Assembly (NCBI GenBank): GCA_964651495.1
Contig: CAZYWP010000062.1
Location: forward strand, 1-17,014
Direction of reading: 5' to 3'
Source of the DNA: CAZNVB01 sp964651495
GTDB lineage: Bacteria; Acidobacteriota; Aminicenantia; Aminicenantales; UBA8522
Length of the DNA stretch: 17,014 bases
Position 1 is the stretch's first letter. Every line of letters begins with the position of its first letter. The notes under the pieces are model-generated. The model worked only from the letters and a program-made list of their open reading frames with translations, was not told where the DNA came from and ran no database searches. This document shows, in pieces, positions 1 through 6,030 of this stretch. The position numbers and the translations under genes were made by a program.

Positions 1-1190
1 CAATCTCGCAGATTGGGACGTTCGAGGAATGCGCGCTTCAGTACCGGCTCATCTACGTCGACCGGATCAAGCGCTACGAGGAGGGGGTTGAGGCCTTCCT
101 CGGCCAGCGCTTCCACGAGGCGATGGAGTGGCTCTATCGCGAGCGCGCTTTCCGGGTCGTCCCGCTCGAGGAGTTGTTGGCCTATTACGAGAAAGCCTGG
201 GCCGAGAAATGGCATGCCGAGGTGAAGATCAATAAGAAGGAGCGCACCGGAGACGACTATAAGCTGATGGGGCGGCGCTTCATCGAGGACTATTATAAAC
301 GCCACCACCCGTTCGACGAGGGGCGGGTGCTGGGGCTCGAGCGCTACATCCGGTTCCCGCTTGCCGGGGGGACACGCTACGGCTGTAAGGGGATCATCGA
401 CCGGCTCATGCTGGCCCCGGACGGAGCCTTCGAGATCCACGATTACAAGACGGGCTCCGGCCTGCCTGATCAGGCCGGGCTCGACGAGGACCGGCAGCTG
501 GGCCTCTACCAGATCGGGGTCCAGACGCTCTGGCCCGAAGCAAAGGAAGTCCGGCTCGTCTGGCATCTCGTTGCCTTCGACCTGGAGATGAGGTCACGAA
601 GGACGCCCGAGGCGCTCGAGGGGCTGAGGTGCGAGATCGCGGGGCTCATCGATCGGATCGAGGCCGAGCGGGAGTTCGCACCGCACGAGTCGGCGTTGTG
701 CAATTGGTGCCCGTATTGGGATTTATGCCCGGTGAAAAAGCACTTGGTGAAGCTCGCGGAGTTGCCGAGGGACCGGTGGAAGGACGAGCCGGGGGTCAAG
801 ATCGTTGATGCCTACGCCGAACGGTGGCGGAAGAAGCGGGGGCTCGAGGCAGAGGTGAAGGCCGTCGATGGGGAGCTCGAGGAGATCAGAGATGCGGCAA
901 TCGCCTTCGCCGAGAAGGAGGGAGTCCAGGTCATCGCCGGGACGGAGGCACGGCTCCGGGTGACGGGGAAGGAGCGGGTCGTTTCGCCTGCTAAGGGAAG
1001 CGAGGAGCGGGATGCGCTGGAGCGGGAGCTCAGAGCGGCCGGCGTCTGGGACGAAGTGGCGATGCTCGATACGTCGGCGCTCGAGAAGGCCGTGGCCGAG
1101 GGGAGGTGGGCGGGCGACGTGCTCGAGCGCATCAAGGCCTACGTCAGCACCGAAAAGCGCTATACGGTGACGCTCAAGGAAGATTCCTGA
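1..1190 (+). CDS. RecB/Cas4-like PD-(D/E)XK nuclease with Fe-S cluster motif (5' end missing)
   Basis: The reading frame is open from the first bases (first full codon at 3) to TGA at 1188-1190, so the start lies outside the window; the ATG at 123 is internal. The visible start, 'ISQIGTFEECALQYRLIYVDRI', followed by 'FLGQRFHEAMEWLY', is the usual entry of the PDDEXK_1 / RecB-family fold. The active-site core is 'EIHDYKTGSG', with Asp at 441-443 and Lys at 447-449, followed by the 'QLGLYQIG' helix. Cysteine codons at 30, 699, 708 and 726 give C...CxxCxxxxxC, the spacing of the iron-sulfur clamp in AddB and Cas4-type nucleases. The last 120 residues are charged and helical and I do not recognise them. 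The expected activity is metal-dependent ssDNA or end cleavage. There is no helicase domain, and no cas1 or cas2 is visible, so Cas4 itself is not supported. The family call is firm; the biological role is unknown. Confidence 0.88.
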   Translation, partial: ISQIGTFEECALQYRLIYVDRIKRYEEGVEAFLGQRFHEAMEWLYRERAFRVVPLEELLAYYEKAWAEKWHAEVKINKKERTGDDYKLMGRRFIEDYYKRHHPFDEGRVLGLERYIRFPLAGGTRYGCKGIIDRLMLAPDGAFEIHDYKTGSGLPDQAGLDEDRQLGLYQIGVQTLWPEAKEVRLVWHLVAFDLEMRSRRTPEALEGLRCEIAGLIDRIEAEREFAPHESALCNWCPYWDLCPVKKHLVKLAELPRDRWKDEPGVKIVDAYAERWRKKRGLEAEVKAVDGELEEIRDAAIAFAEKEGVQVIAGTEARLRVTGKERVVSPAKGSEERDALERELRAAGVWDEVAMLDTSALEKAVAEGRWAGDVLERIKAYVSTEKRYTVTLKEDS

Positions 1191-1209
1191 ACCGGATAAA
1201 TAGACCGTT

Positions 1210-1560
1210 TTGGCTTTCCCGCCTCGACGCTCATTTGCCGGCCTCGGCCGCCTCTGGCAAGGGAACGCTCTGGAAATCCTTATCTTTCATGAGATCCGGG
1301 TTTATAACGAAGCCGCCCGAAAGCACCGGCCGATTGCTTATTATCGGACTCCGGCAGGCGTAGAAGTGGATTTCGTGATCGAAACCTCCAGGCGCCGCGC
1401 CGGGGAACCCGCCGAGATCATTGCGATTGAGGTGAAACGGGCCGAAAAATGGAGCCGGGAATGGGAAGGCCCCCTTCGATCGCTCGATAAGTTCCAGGGA
1501 ATTAAGCCGGGAAAGCGGATCGGTGAGTTTTGCGCTGGTGATGGGCGGTCGGGGCTAATG
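1210..1560 (+). pseudogene. C-terminal remnant of an AAA/DUF4143 ATPase
   Basis: This frame follows an in-frame stop at 1201-1203 and encodes only the C-terminal DUF4143 part of the ATPase family often annotated 'ATP-binding protein, DUF4143'. Visible family features are 'GNALEILIFHEIRVY', 'YYRTPAGVEVDFVIE' and 'IIAIEVKRAEKWS', which match the fused REase-like C-terminal domain (E-VDF ... EVK). The N-terminal AAA part with Walker A and B motifs is absent, and the usual closing 'LP...FL' motif is missing because similarity ends near 1550, where the opposite-strand vapC ends. The frame stays open to 1713, but that tail is antisense to vapC and not family-like. Without an ATPase domain or a convincing ribosome site (only a TTG at 1210), I read it as a relic, perhaps truncated when the vapBC module arrived. 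Confidence 0.7.
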
Positions 1561-1956
1561 GCCGACTTCATCCCAGAGCCGCAGCCCTGGGATCAAAGCG
1601 AAATGGCCGTCGTGGGTCACGAGGACCGAGCCTGTTTCCAGGGCGTGGGCCGCGATCCAGACATCATTGATCGGAATCGGGGTTCCGGACTTTCTAAGAG
1701 AGGCCATGATTAGCGCAAAGAAATCCGCCGTTTCCATCGTTGCGTCGAGCACGGTTACCGTCGGTTTGAGAAGGAATCTCTCCAGAAGCTGCTTATTACT
1801 TTTTTCTCGGCCGCCGGCTTTGAAGCCCGCATAAAGTTCGCCCAGGACAAAAACGGACATATAAACGCTGTCCGCTTGGGCCAGATAAGCCATGACTTTT
1901 TCATCCCCCCTCAAAAAACGCACATAAGCGTTTGTGTCCAGCAGAATTTTCTTCAT
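1555..1956 (-). CDS. vapC: VapC-family PIN-domain toxin
   Basis: This 133-residue protein is a typical single-domain PIN ribonuclease. The four acidic active-site positions are visible: Asp7 in 'LLDTNAYV', Glu40 in 'VLGELYAG', Asp98 in 'PINDVWIAAHA' and Asp116 in 'THDGHF'. VapC toxins cleave structured RNA such as tRNA or rRNA using Mg2+, and are held inactive by the cognate antitoxin. Its ATG overlaps the antitoxin stop as ATGA (1953-1956), the usual translational coupling. The fold is complete and no key residue is missing, so it is probably functional. Its 3' end abuts the opposite-strand ATPase remnant. The RNA target cannot be read from the sequence. Confidence 0.9.
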   Translation of the reverse strand: MKKILLDTNAYVRFLRGDEKVMAYLAQADSVYMSVFVLGELYAGFKAGGREKSNKQLLERFLLKPTVTVLDATMETADFFALIMASLRKSGTPIPINDVWIAAHALETGSVLVTHDGHFALIPGLRLWDEVGH

Positions 1957-2207
1957 TTCCAGTCCTCGGGATGAACGCCTTCCAGGTCTCTGACGGCTTC
2001 CAGAAATCGCTTTTCGTCGTCCTCGGTCCAGACGCCGAATAGATCGAGGAACTCGTCCCGATGATCATTCTTGTCCTTGCCCAGGCCGAGCGCTTTAGCT
2101 AGAAGTTCCTTCACGATCTTATTGACGCTTGTGCCGGTGGATTTGGCTCGCTGGTTAACGAGTTTTTCTGTTTCTTTGTCTATTCCGTGGATTGTGATCG
2201 ATTTCAT
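1953..2207 (-). CDS. vapB: VapB-like ribbon-helix-helix antitoxin
   Basis: The protein starts 'MKSITIHGIDKETEKLVNQR', a short beta strand followed by two helices, as in ribbon-helix-helix or Arc-type antitoxins. Its acidic C-terminal tail, ending 'RDLEGVHPEDWK', would wrap the toxin. I place the start at 2207 and not at the farther in-frame ATG at 2237, because GGAGG lies at 2212-2216, four bases upstream of this ATG, and because the longer start falls inside the operator. The protein has 84 residues, normal for the family. It overlaps vapC by 4 bp. RHH antitoxins usually repress their own operon with the toxin as co-repressor, and a strong palindrome lies just upstream (2226-2250). Confidence 0.85.
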   Translation of the reverse strand: MKSITIHGIDKETEKLVNQRAKSTGTSVNKIVKELLAKALGLGKDKNDHRDEFLDLFGVWTEDDEKRFLEAVRDLEGVHPEDWK

Positions 2208-2211
2208 CTCG

Positions 2212-2216
2212 CCTCC
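2212..2216 (-). promoter_or_regulatory. Shine-Dalgarno of the vapBC operon
   Basis: GGAGG on the minus strand, four bases before the ATG at 2207. It decides the start of the antitoxin gene in favour of 2207 over the ATG at 2237, which has no such site. Confidence 0.8.
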
Positions 2217-2225
2217 ATGATTCTC

Positions 2226-2250
2226 AATATGAATCAAATTGATGCATATT
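2226..2250. promoter_or_regulatory. Near-perfect 25-bp palindrome, likely VapB operator
   Basis: Eleven of the twelve base pairs around the centre at 2238 are symmetrical; the only mismatch is between 2232 and 2244. The left arm contains ATGAATCA (2229-2236), which recurs directly at 2251-2258, exactly 22 bp or about two helical turns away. The palindrome lies between the -10 box and the vapB start and touches the -10, a good position for auto-repression. Binding by VapB is inferred from position and symmetry only. Confidence 0.7.
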
Positions 2251-2363
2251 ATGAATCATATTGCCGCATTTTGCAAGCCCGCCACCGAATCGGGCTTCGA
2301 GAGGAAGACGTTGCCAGTGAAATCAAAAAGTACCGCGCCAAAAAAGAAAGCCGAAAAGCCTAA
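2229..2363 (+). pseudogene. 44-codon ORF resembling the C-terminus of a TA antitoxin (relic)
   Basis: An ATG at 2229 opens a short frame that ends with TAA at 2361-2363. The second half, 'IGLREEDVASEIKKYR' followed by 'AKKESRKA', has the composition and pattern of an antitoxin tail. It resembles the end of the intact antitoxin at 12696-12932 ('ALGLTEKDIEEAIAWARKK'). There is no ribosome site, the ATG sits inside the vapBC operator, and the first 15 residues are not family-like. It is followed in the same frame by PIN-toxin C-terminal sequence at 2391-2465. I read both as remains of one decayed antitoxin/PIN pair transcribed rightwards. A real 44-residue protein is possible but less likely. 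Confidence 0.5.
2248..2276 (-). promoter_or_regulatory. Promoter of the vapBC operon
   Basis: On the minus strand TTGCAA (2276-2271) and CATAAT (2253-2248) are separated by exactly 17 bp, giving 4/6 and 5/6 agreement with sigma-70-type boxes. The -10 overlaps the edge of the operator palindrome. The predicted transcript would start about 30-35 bases before the vapB ATG. Confidence 0.6.
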
Positions 2364-2390
2364 ACTGGAGGGCAAAAAGTTCCAATTCCC

Positions 2391-2465
2391 GGCGATTCTC
2401 ACCTGTTGGCGCTTTGAACCTTCGGCGAGATCAAAATCATGAACCCGGAAGAGTTTTTCCGCTTG
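2391..2465 (+). pseudogene. C-terminal relic of a COG1569-type PIN toxin
   Basis: The frame reads 'GDSHLLAL', a TGA stop at 2415-2417, then 'TFGEIKIMNPEEFFRL'. This matches the last strand-helix-strand of PIN toxins of the COG1569 family ('SGD.hLL.L..y.gI.I..p.eFl'). It aligns residue for residue with the end of the intact toxin at 12914-13351 ('SDRHLLEL...YEGIEIISVAEFLKRL'). About 110 N-terminal residues are missing and an internal stop is present, so it cannot be active. It overlaps the last bases of the opposite-strand addA, whose final residues may have been altered by this debris. Confidence 0.6.
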
Positions 2466-5400
2466 CCGAAAACAAAAGCCCTGCGCGGATCGGCTTCTTG
2501 ATATTCAACGTTTTGGTCATCAGCTCTCTGTAGAGGTCGATTTGCTTCATGTAATCGGGATATGCGGCCTCGAGAGGACCTTCAGGTGGTGCGTCGGTTT
2601 TGAAGTCGATAACCCAGATGCGATCGGGCGTGTCGGCGACAAGGTCGATGTATCCAGTGATCAGCCGGCCCCGGCCGTCAGGCATGACAACCGGGTATTC
2701 CGTGTAGCGAGTGACGTTGTCGGCCAACAATCCCATTTTCCTGAGAGTATCAAGAGCGCGCTGGACGTCCCTAATCGCTTCGTCCAAGTGATTTTTGAGG
2801 TCGCACCTGGCGGCGCAGGCTCTGACTACCTTCACGATCTGCGCCTGGCTTCCCCTGAGAATCGTACTTAATGCAGCGTGGACGGTCATGCCGAACTCGG
2901 GACCGAAGCGGGAGGCCACTTCTTTTGCTTCCCGTTCCCCTGATAAATCTGTGGTTTCGTCCGAGCCTTCAGCGCTTGAACTTAGGCGCCTTGCCTTATA
3001 TTCAGTCAGTCCTGCCGAATCTCGGCGCTCCGGGGCTGGCTTCTCCTTGATCTCTTCCTTCGCCTGAGCCAGCGCCGTCACGGCCACAGGAACGGCAATC
3101 GGCCGCGCCGATTCCCCGAGCGCGCCCTCCCATCGATTTCGGAGCGTTAGCTCGGGTTTTTCGCCCGCGTATTTGATTTCGGGAAAGGGGGGCGCCTCAT
3201 CGAGATCACGCGTCCACTTCGGCGGATTGGCCGGCTGAAACTCTTCCAGCCTTTTAACCGCCTCGTTTTCCAGGTCTCCGGCCAGGAGATGCGAGATTTT
3301 CTCTCTTCCCTTTTTCGGCGGGACCGAGATCACCAGGAGGTCGCGGGCCCTTGTGGCGGCTACATAATACAGCCGCTTTTTTTCCTCCCTGACGATTTGC
3401 TTCTCGTGCTCGATCAGAGAGCCGCTTTCCCCGGAGCCGGCTTTAAGCCCCTCGAGCTCTATGGCCCAGTCGCCGTTCCGCGTCACTCTCCAGGGAGTGC
3501 CGTTGGCCTTCGGCTTGAGCTCGGCGAACCCGTCCCAGAGGATCACCACGGGAAATTCGAGTCCTTTGGCCTGATGGGTGGTCAGTACCAGCACGGCCTG
3601 ACCCGAGACGGGGGCCGGCGGGTCCATCTGGACGGGTGCGTCAATCCATTCGCGGAGGCGGGCGGTGGCTCCGTCGAAGTCGAGTCCTTCCCGGGACACG
3701 ACCTCGTCCAGGATGAAGAGGACCTCCCGGGCTGCGGCCAGCTTCTGGCTTCCGTTGGGAAGAAGGGAGAGGGTGCGGGCAAAGGCCGTTTCTTCCATGA
3801 GGCGGCGGGCCGTTTGAGAGGGGAGGCCTTCAAAACGAGCCTTCCGGAGGCCAAGGAGGATTTGGCGGGCGCCCGCGGTACGGGAGGCGGCTTCCCGGAC
3901 CGCCGGAGGATATTTTCCGTCTCTCAAGCGATCGGCGATGACGTCCGCCAGGTCCAGGGCGAAAAAGGGCGGGCGGAAGAAAGCGGCCTGGGCGATGCCG
4001 TCCGCGTCGTCGGCCACGGCGCGCAGTCCCAGGATGAGCTGCCGGATGACGGGTTCCTTGAGGAACAGGGTGGCTCCGCGGGCCGCGTAGGGAATTCCGA
4101 ACCGCTCCAGGGCGCGGAAGAAGAGCGGAAGGTTGGTCGTGGTCTGGGCGAGAACGGCGATGTCTCCGAACTCGACAGGCCTGGCCGCCTCCGTTTCGCG
4201 GTCGCGGATTTTGAGGGTCGATTTGTCCTTCAGCCAGAGGAGATAGCGGGCCAGCATTTCGGCTTCGATCTCGCGGGCGTGGTCGGCGTAGAACTTGGGA
4301 GCCTCGGGGTCCGAATAGGGGAGGATGTGGACGACGGGAGATGCATCTTCGATCGGGCCGGGGATGAGCTTCTCGTAGAAGGCGACGCCGTGTTCGGGGT
4401 CGAAGCCCGGGCTGTCGGGGGGAGCTTTTCCAAGAAACGCTTCGAGCCGGTCGTTGTAATAGCCGATGAGCGCCGGGCGGCTGCGAAAATTGGTTTCGAG
4501 GCGCCTGACGAGAGCTCCCTGGGCGGCCATTCGCTCGCCTACTCTGGCGTATGTTTCGATGTCGGCGCGGCGGAACCGGTAGATCGACTGCTTGGGGTCG
4601 CCGACGATGGTCAGCCGGCCGGGCGTGAGGCTGACCTCGTCCCAGCGGGATGCCGATTGGCCGTCCTCGGCGAGGAAGAACAGGATCTCCGCCTGGAGGG
4701 GGTCGGTGTCCTGGAACTCATCCACAAGGATGTGATCAAAGAGGTCCTGGTAGAAGGCGCGGATGTTATTCTTGTTCGCCTGGAGGAGGTTGCGCAGCTT
4801 GATCAGGAGGTCGGTCTGATCGACGCACTCATGAGCGGTTTTGACCTGCTCGTAGGCCGCCACGACGACGGGTGCGAGGCGGGCCAGGCGCGTGCCGAGC
4901 CAGCCGCCGAGCGGGGCGAGAATGGTGTCTTTGCGGGGGGGCGTGCCGTTTTTTTTGTCCCCGGCAGCGAATTCTTTCCAGAGGTTCCAGCCGTCGGGAT
5001 CGTCGGCGAAGTGATCACGCTTGGTGAATTTAGGGATGAAGACGAGGGCGCGACGGAGGGAGGCGAGGAATTCGATCGGCGTCGGCTCGTCCAGAGCCTC
5101 GAGGAGCCTTGTTCTCAGGGTGCGGAGCCAGTCTGTTCCAGGAGAGCGGGCGGGAAGCTCGGCGATGCTCCGGATGAGGACTTGGACGGCCTTCTTGGAT
5201 ATCGCGATGGGCGGGTCGATGACCTTGGGACGGGGAAATGCGACATCCCGCTGGAGGACCATCGCTCTGACCAGGGCGTCAAATCCGGGAGTGGAGCTGA
5301 AACCGTAAGACTTCGTCTCAGCAAGGAGGCCGGCATCGAGGTAATCCTGGATCGTTTTCTGGGCTTCCTCGACCTGGGCGCGGCTCAGGCCGTGCGCCGT

Positions 5401-5925
5401 CATGTCCGGGGACAGGGCTTCCGGAAGCAGGTTGCTTTCCGAGGAAGTTAAGAGCAGTTCCGTCGTTTCGGCCAGGATGGCGTTTTCCTGGTCGAGAACC
5501 TCATAGGCGGGGCTGATCAGCGCTTCCACCGGGCGCATGCGGAGGAGGCGGTCGGCGAAGCTGTGGATCGTGCCGATGAAGGAGATATCGACTTCGCCGA
5601 GGGCGGTGGCCAGGAGGCCCCGGGTGAGGTTGTCGCTCGACGGCGTGCGGTCGAGTTTGGCAAGGAGGGCCTGGCGGATACGGAGCTGGAGCTCGCCGGC
5701 GGCCTTGCGGGTGAAGGTGATGGCCGCGATTCGGGACAGACGGAGGGGGAGTGGGTGAGGGGGAGTGTGCGGCGGCGCAGCGGTGGGCGCGATCAACTCC
5801 AGGACGCGTTCGACGAGTGTGCGGGTCTTGCCCGTGCCGGCCCCGGCCTCGACGATGACGTTCCGCGCGCGCTCCCGGACGATCTCCTCGCGGGCAGCAA
5901 GATCGGGGGGGTTATACTTTTTCAT
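2437..5925 (-). CDS. addA: AddA/RexA-type UvrD-family helicase-nuclease subunit
   Basis: This 1162-residue protein has all superfamily 1A helicase motifs: Walker A 'EAGAGTGKT' (26-34), motif Ia 'AITFTRKAAGEL' (68-79), 'IGTIHSFADRLLR', DEFQDTD with Asp402-Glu403, 'VGDPKQSIYRFRRAD' (about 440-455), 'THQAKGLEF' (about 785) and 'YYVAATRARDLL' (about 850). The C-terminus is a RecB-type nuclease with 'GYIDLVAD' and 'VIDFKTDA' (Asp1107, Lys1109). AddA drives 3'-5' unwinding of broken ends and cuts one strand, working with AddB to feed RecA. It lies 105 bp downstream of addB in the same direction. The start is supported by the short distance to Walker A, though only an A/T-rich leader and no Shine-Dalgarno precedes it. 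Oddities are a proline-rich insert 'APPHTPPHPLPLRLSR' (50-65) between motifs I and Ia, and a possibly altered extreme C-terminus ('GKTLPGS') overlapping a toxin relic. Confidence 0.93.
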   Translation of the reverse strand: MKKYNPPDLAAREEIVRERARNVIVEAGAGTGKTRTLVERVLELIAPTAAPPHTPPHPLPLRLSRIAAITFTRKAAGELQLRIRQALLAKLDRTPSSDNLTRGLLATALGEVDISFIGTIHSFADRLLRMRPVEALISPAYEVLDQENAILAETTELLLTSSESNLLPEALSPDMTAHGLSRAQVEEAQKTIQDYLDAGLLAETKSYGFSSTPGFDALVRAMVLQRDVAFPRPKVIDPPIAISKKAVQVLIRSIAELPARSPGTDWLRTLRTRLLEALDEPTPIEFLASLRRALVFIPKFTKRDHFADDPDGWNLWKEFAAGDKKNGTPPRKDTILAPLGGWLGTRLARLAPVVVAAYEQVKTAHECVDQTDLLIKLRNLLQANKNNIRAFYQDLFDHILVDEFQDTDPLQAEILFFLAEDGQSASRWDEVSLTPGRLTIVGDPKQSIYRFRRADIETYARVGERMAAQGALVRRLETNFRSRPALIGYYNDRLEAFLGKAPPDSPGFDPEHGVAFYEKLIPGPIEDASPVVHILPYSDPEAPKFYADHAREIEAEMLARYLLWLKDKSTLKIRDRETEAARPVEFGDIAVLAQTTTNLPLFFRALERFGIPYAARGATLFLKEPVIRQLILGLRAVADDADGIAQAAFFRPPFFALDLADVIADRLRDGKYPPAVREAASRTAGARQILLGLRKARFEGLPSQTARRLMEETAFARTLSLLPNGSQKLAAAREVLFILDEVVSREGLDFDGATARLREWIDAPVQMDPPAPVSGQAVLVLTTHQAKGLEFPVVILWDGFAELKPKANGTPWRVTRNGDWAIELEGLKAGSGESGSLIEHEKQIVREEKKRLYYVAATRARDLLVISVPPKKGREKISHLLAGDLENEAVKRLEEFQPANPPKWTRDLDEAPPFPEIKYAGEKPELTLRNRWEGALGESARPIAVPVAVTALAQAKEEIKEKPAPERRDSAGLTEYKARRLSSSAEGSDETTDLSGEREAKEVASRFGPEFGMTVHAALSTILRGSQAQIVKVVRACAARCDLKNHLDEAIRDVQRALDTLRKMGLLADNVTRYTEYPVVMPDGRGRLITGYIDLVADTPDRIWVIDFKTDAPPEGPLEAAYPDYMKQIDLYRELMTKTLNIKKPIRAGLLFSASGKTLPGS

Positions 5926-6030
5926 TTTTATTTTTTATTTTTATTCTCGATTGGCCTTGCTTATTCTCAGATGCAAATTTCCTCGAAGAGAGAGGGATTC
6001 TATCCTGAGACAGAGATTGAGCATTCATGG
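5926..6030 (-). other. addB-addA intergenic leader, A/T-rich, no gene
   Basis: These 105 bases between the addB stop and the addA ATG contain no coding signal. The 20 or so bases just before addA are almost pure A/T on the coding strand (runs of A broken by single T) without a GGAGG-like site. Such A-rich leaders can substitute for a Shine-Dalgarno through ribosomal protein S1; that is inference. I see no clear terminator or promoter, so co-transcription with addB is the simplest reading. Confidence 0.45.

Noticed and set aside
1..1190. Cas4 of a CRISPR system
   Set aside because: The four-cysteine PD-(D/E)XK arrangement is shared, but the protein is much longer than Cas4 and there is no repeat array, cas1 or cas2 in the window.
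2239..2442. 67-codon plus-strand frame beginning in the vapBC operator
   Set aside because: The frame beside it carries the antitoxin-like and PIN-like relics; this one has no family pattern and no ribosome site.
3289..5451. 720-codon open frame on the plus strand opposite addA
   Set aside because: It is fully antisense to a gene with all helicase motifs; its Gly/Val/Glu/Asp-rich, low-information translation is what GC-rich antisense frames produce, and no known domain is visible.
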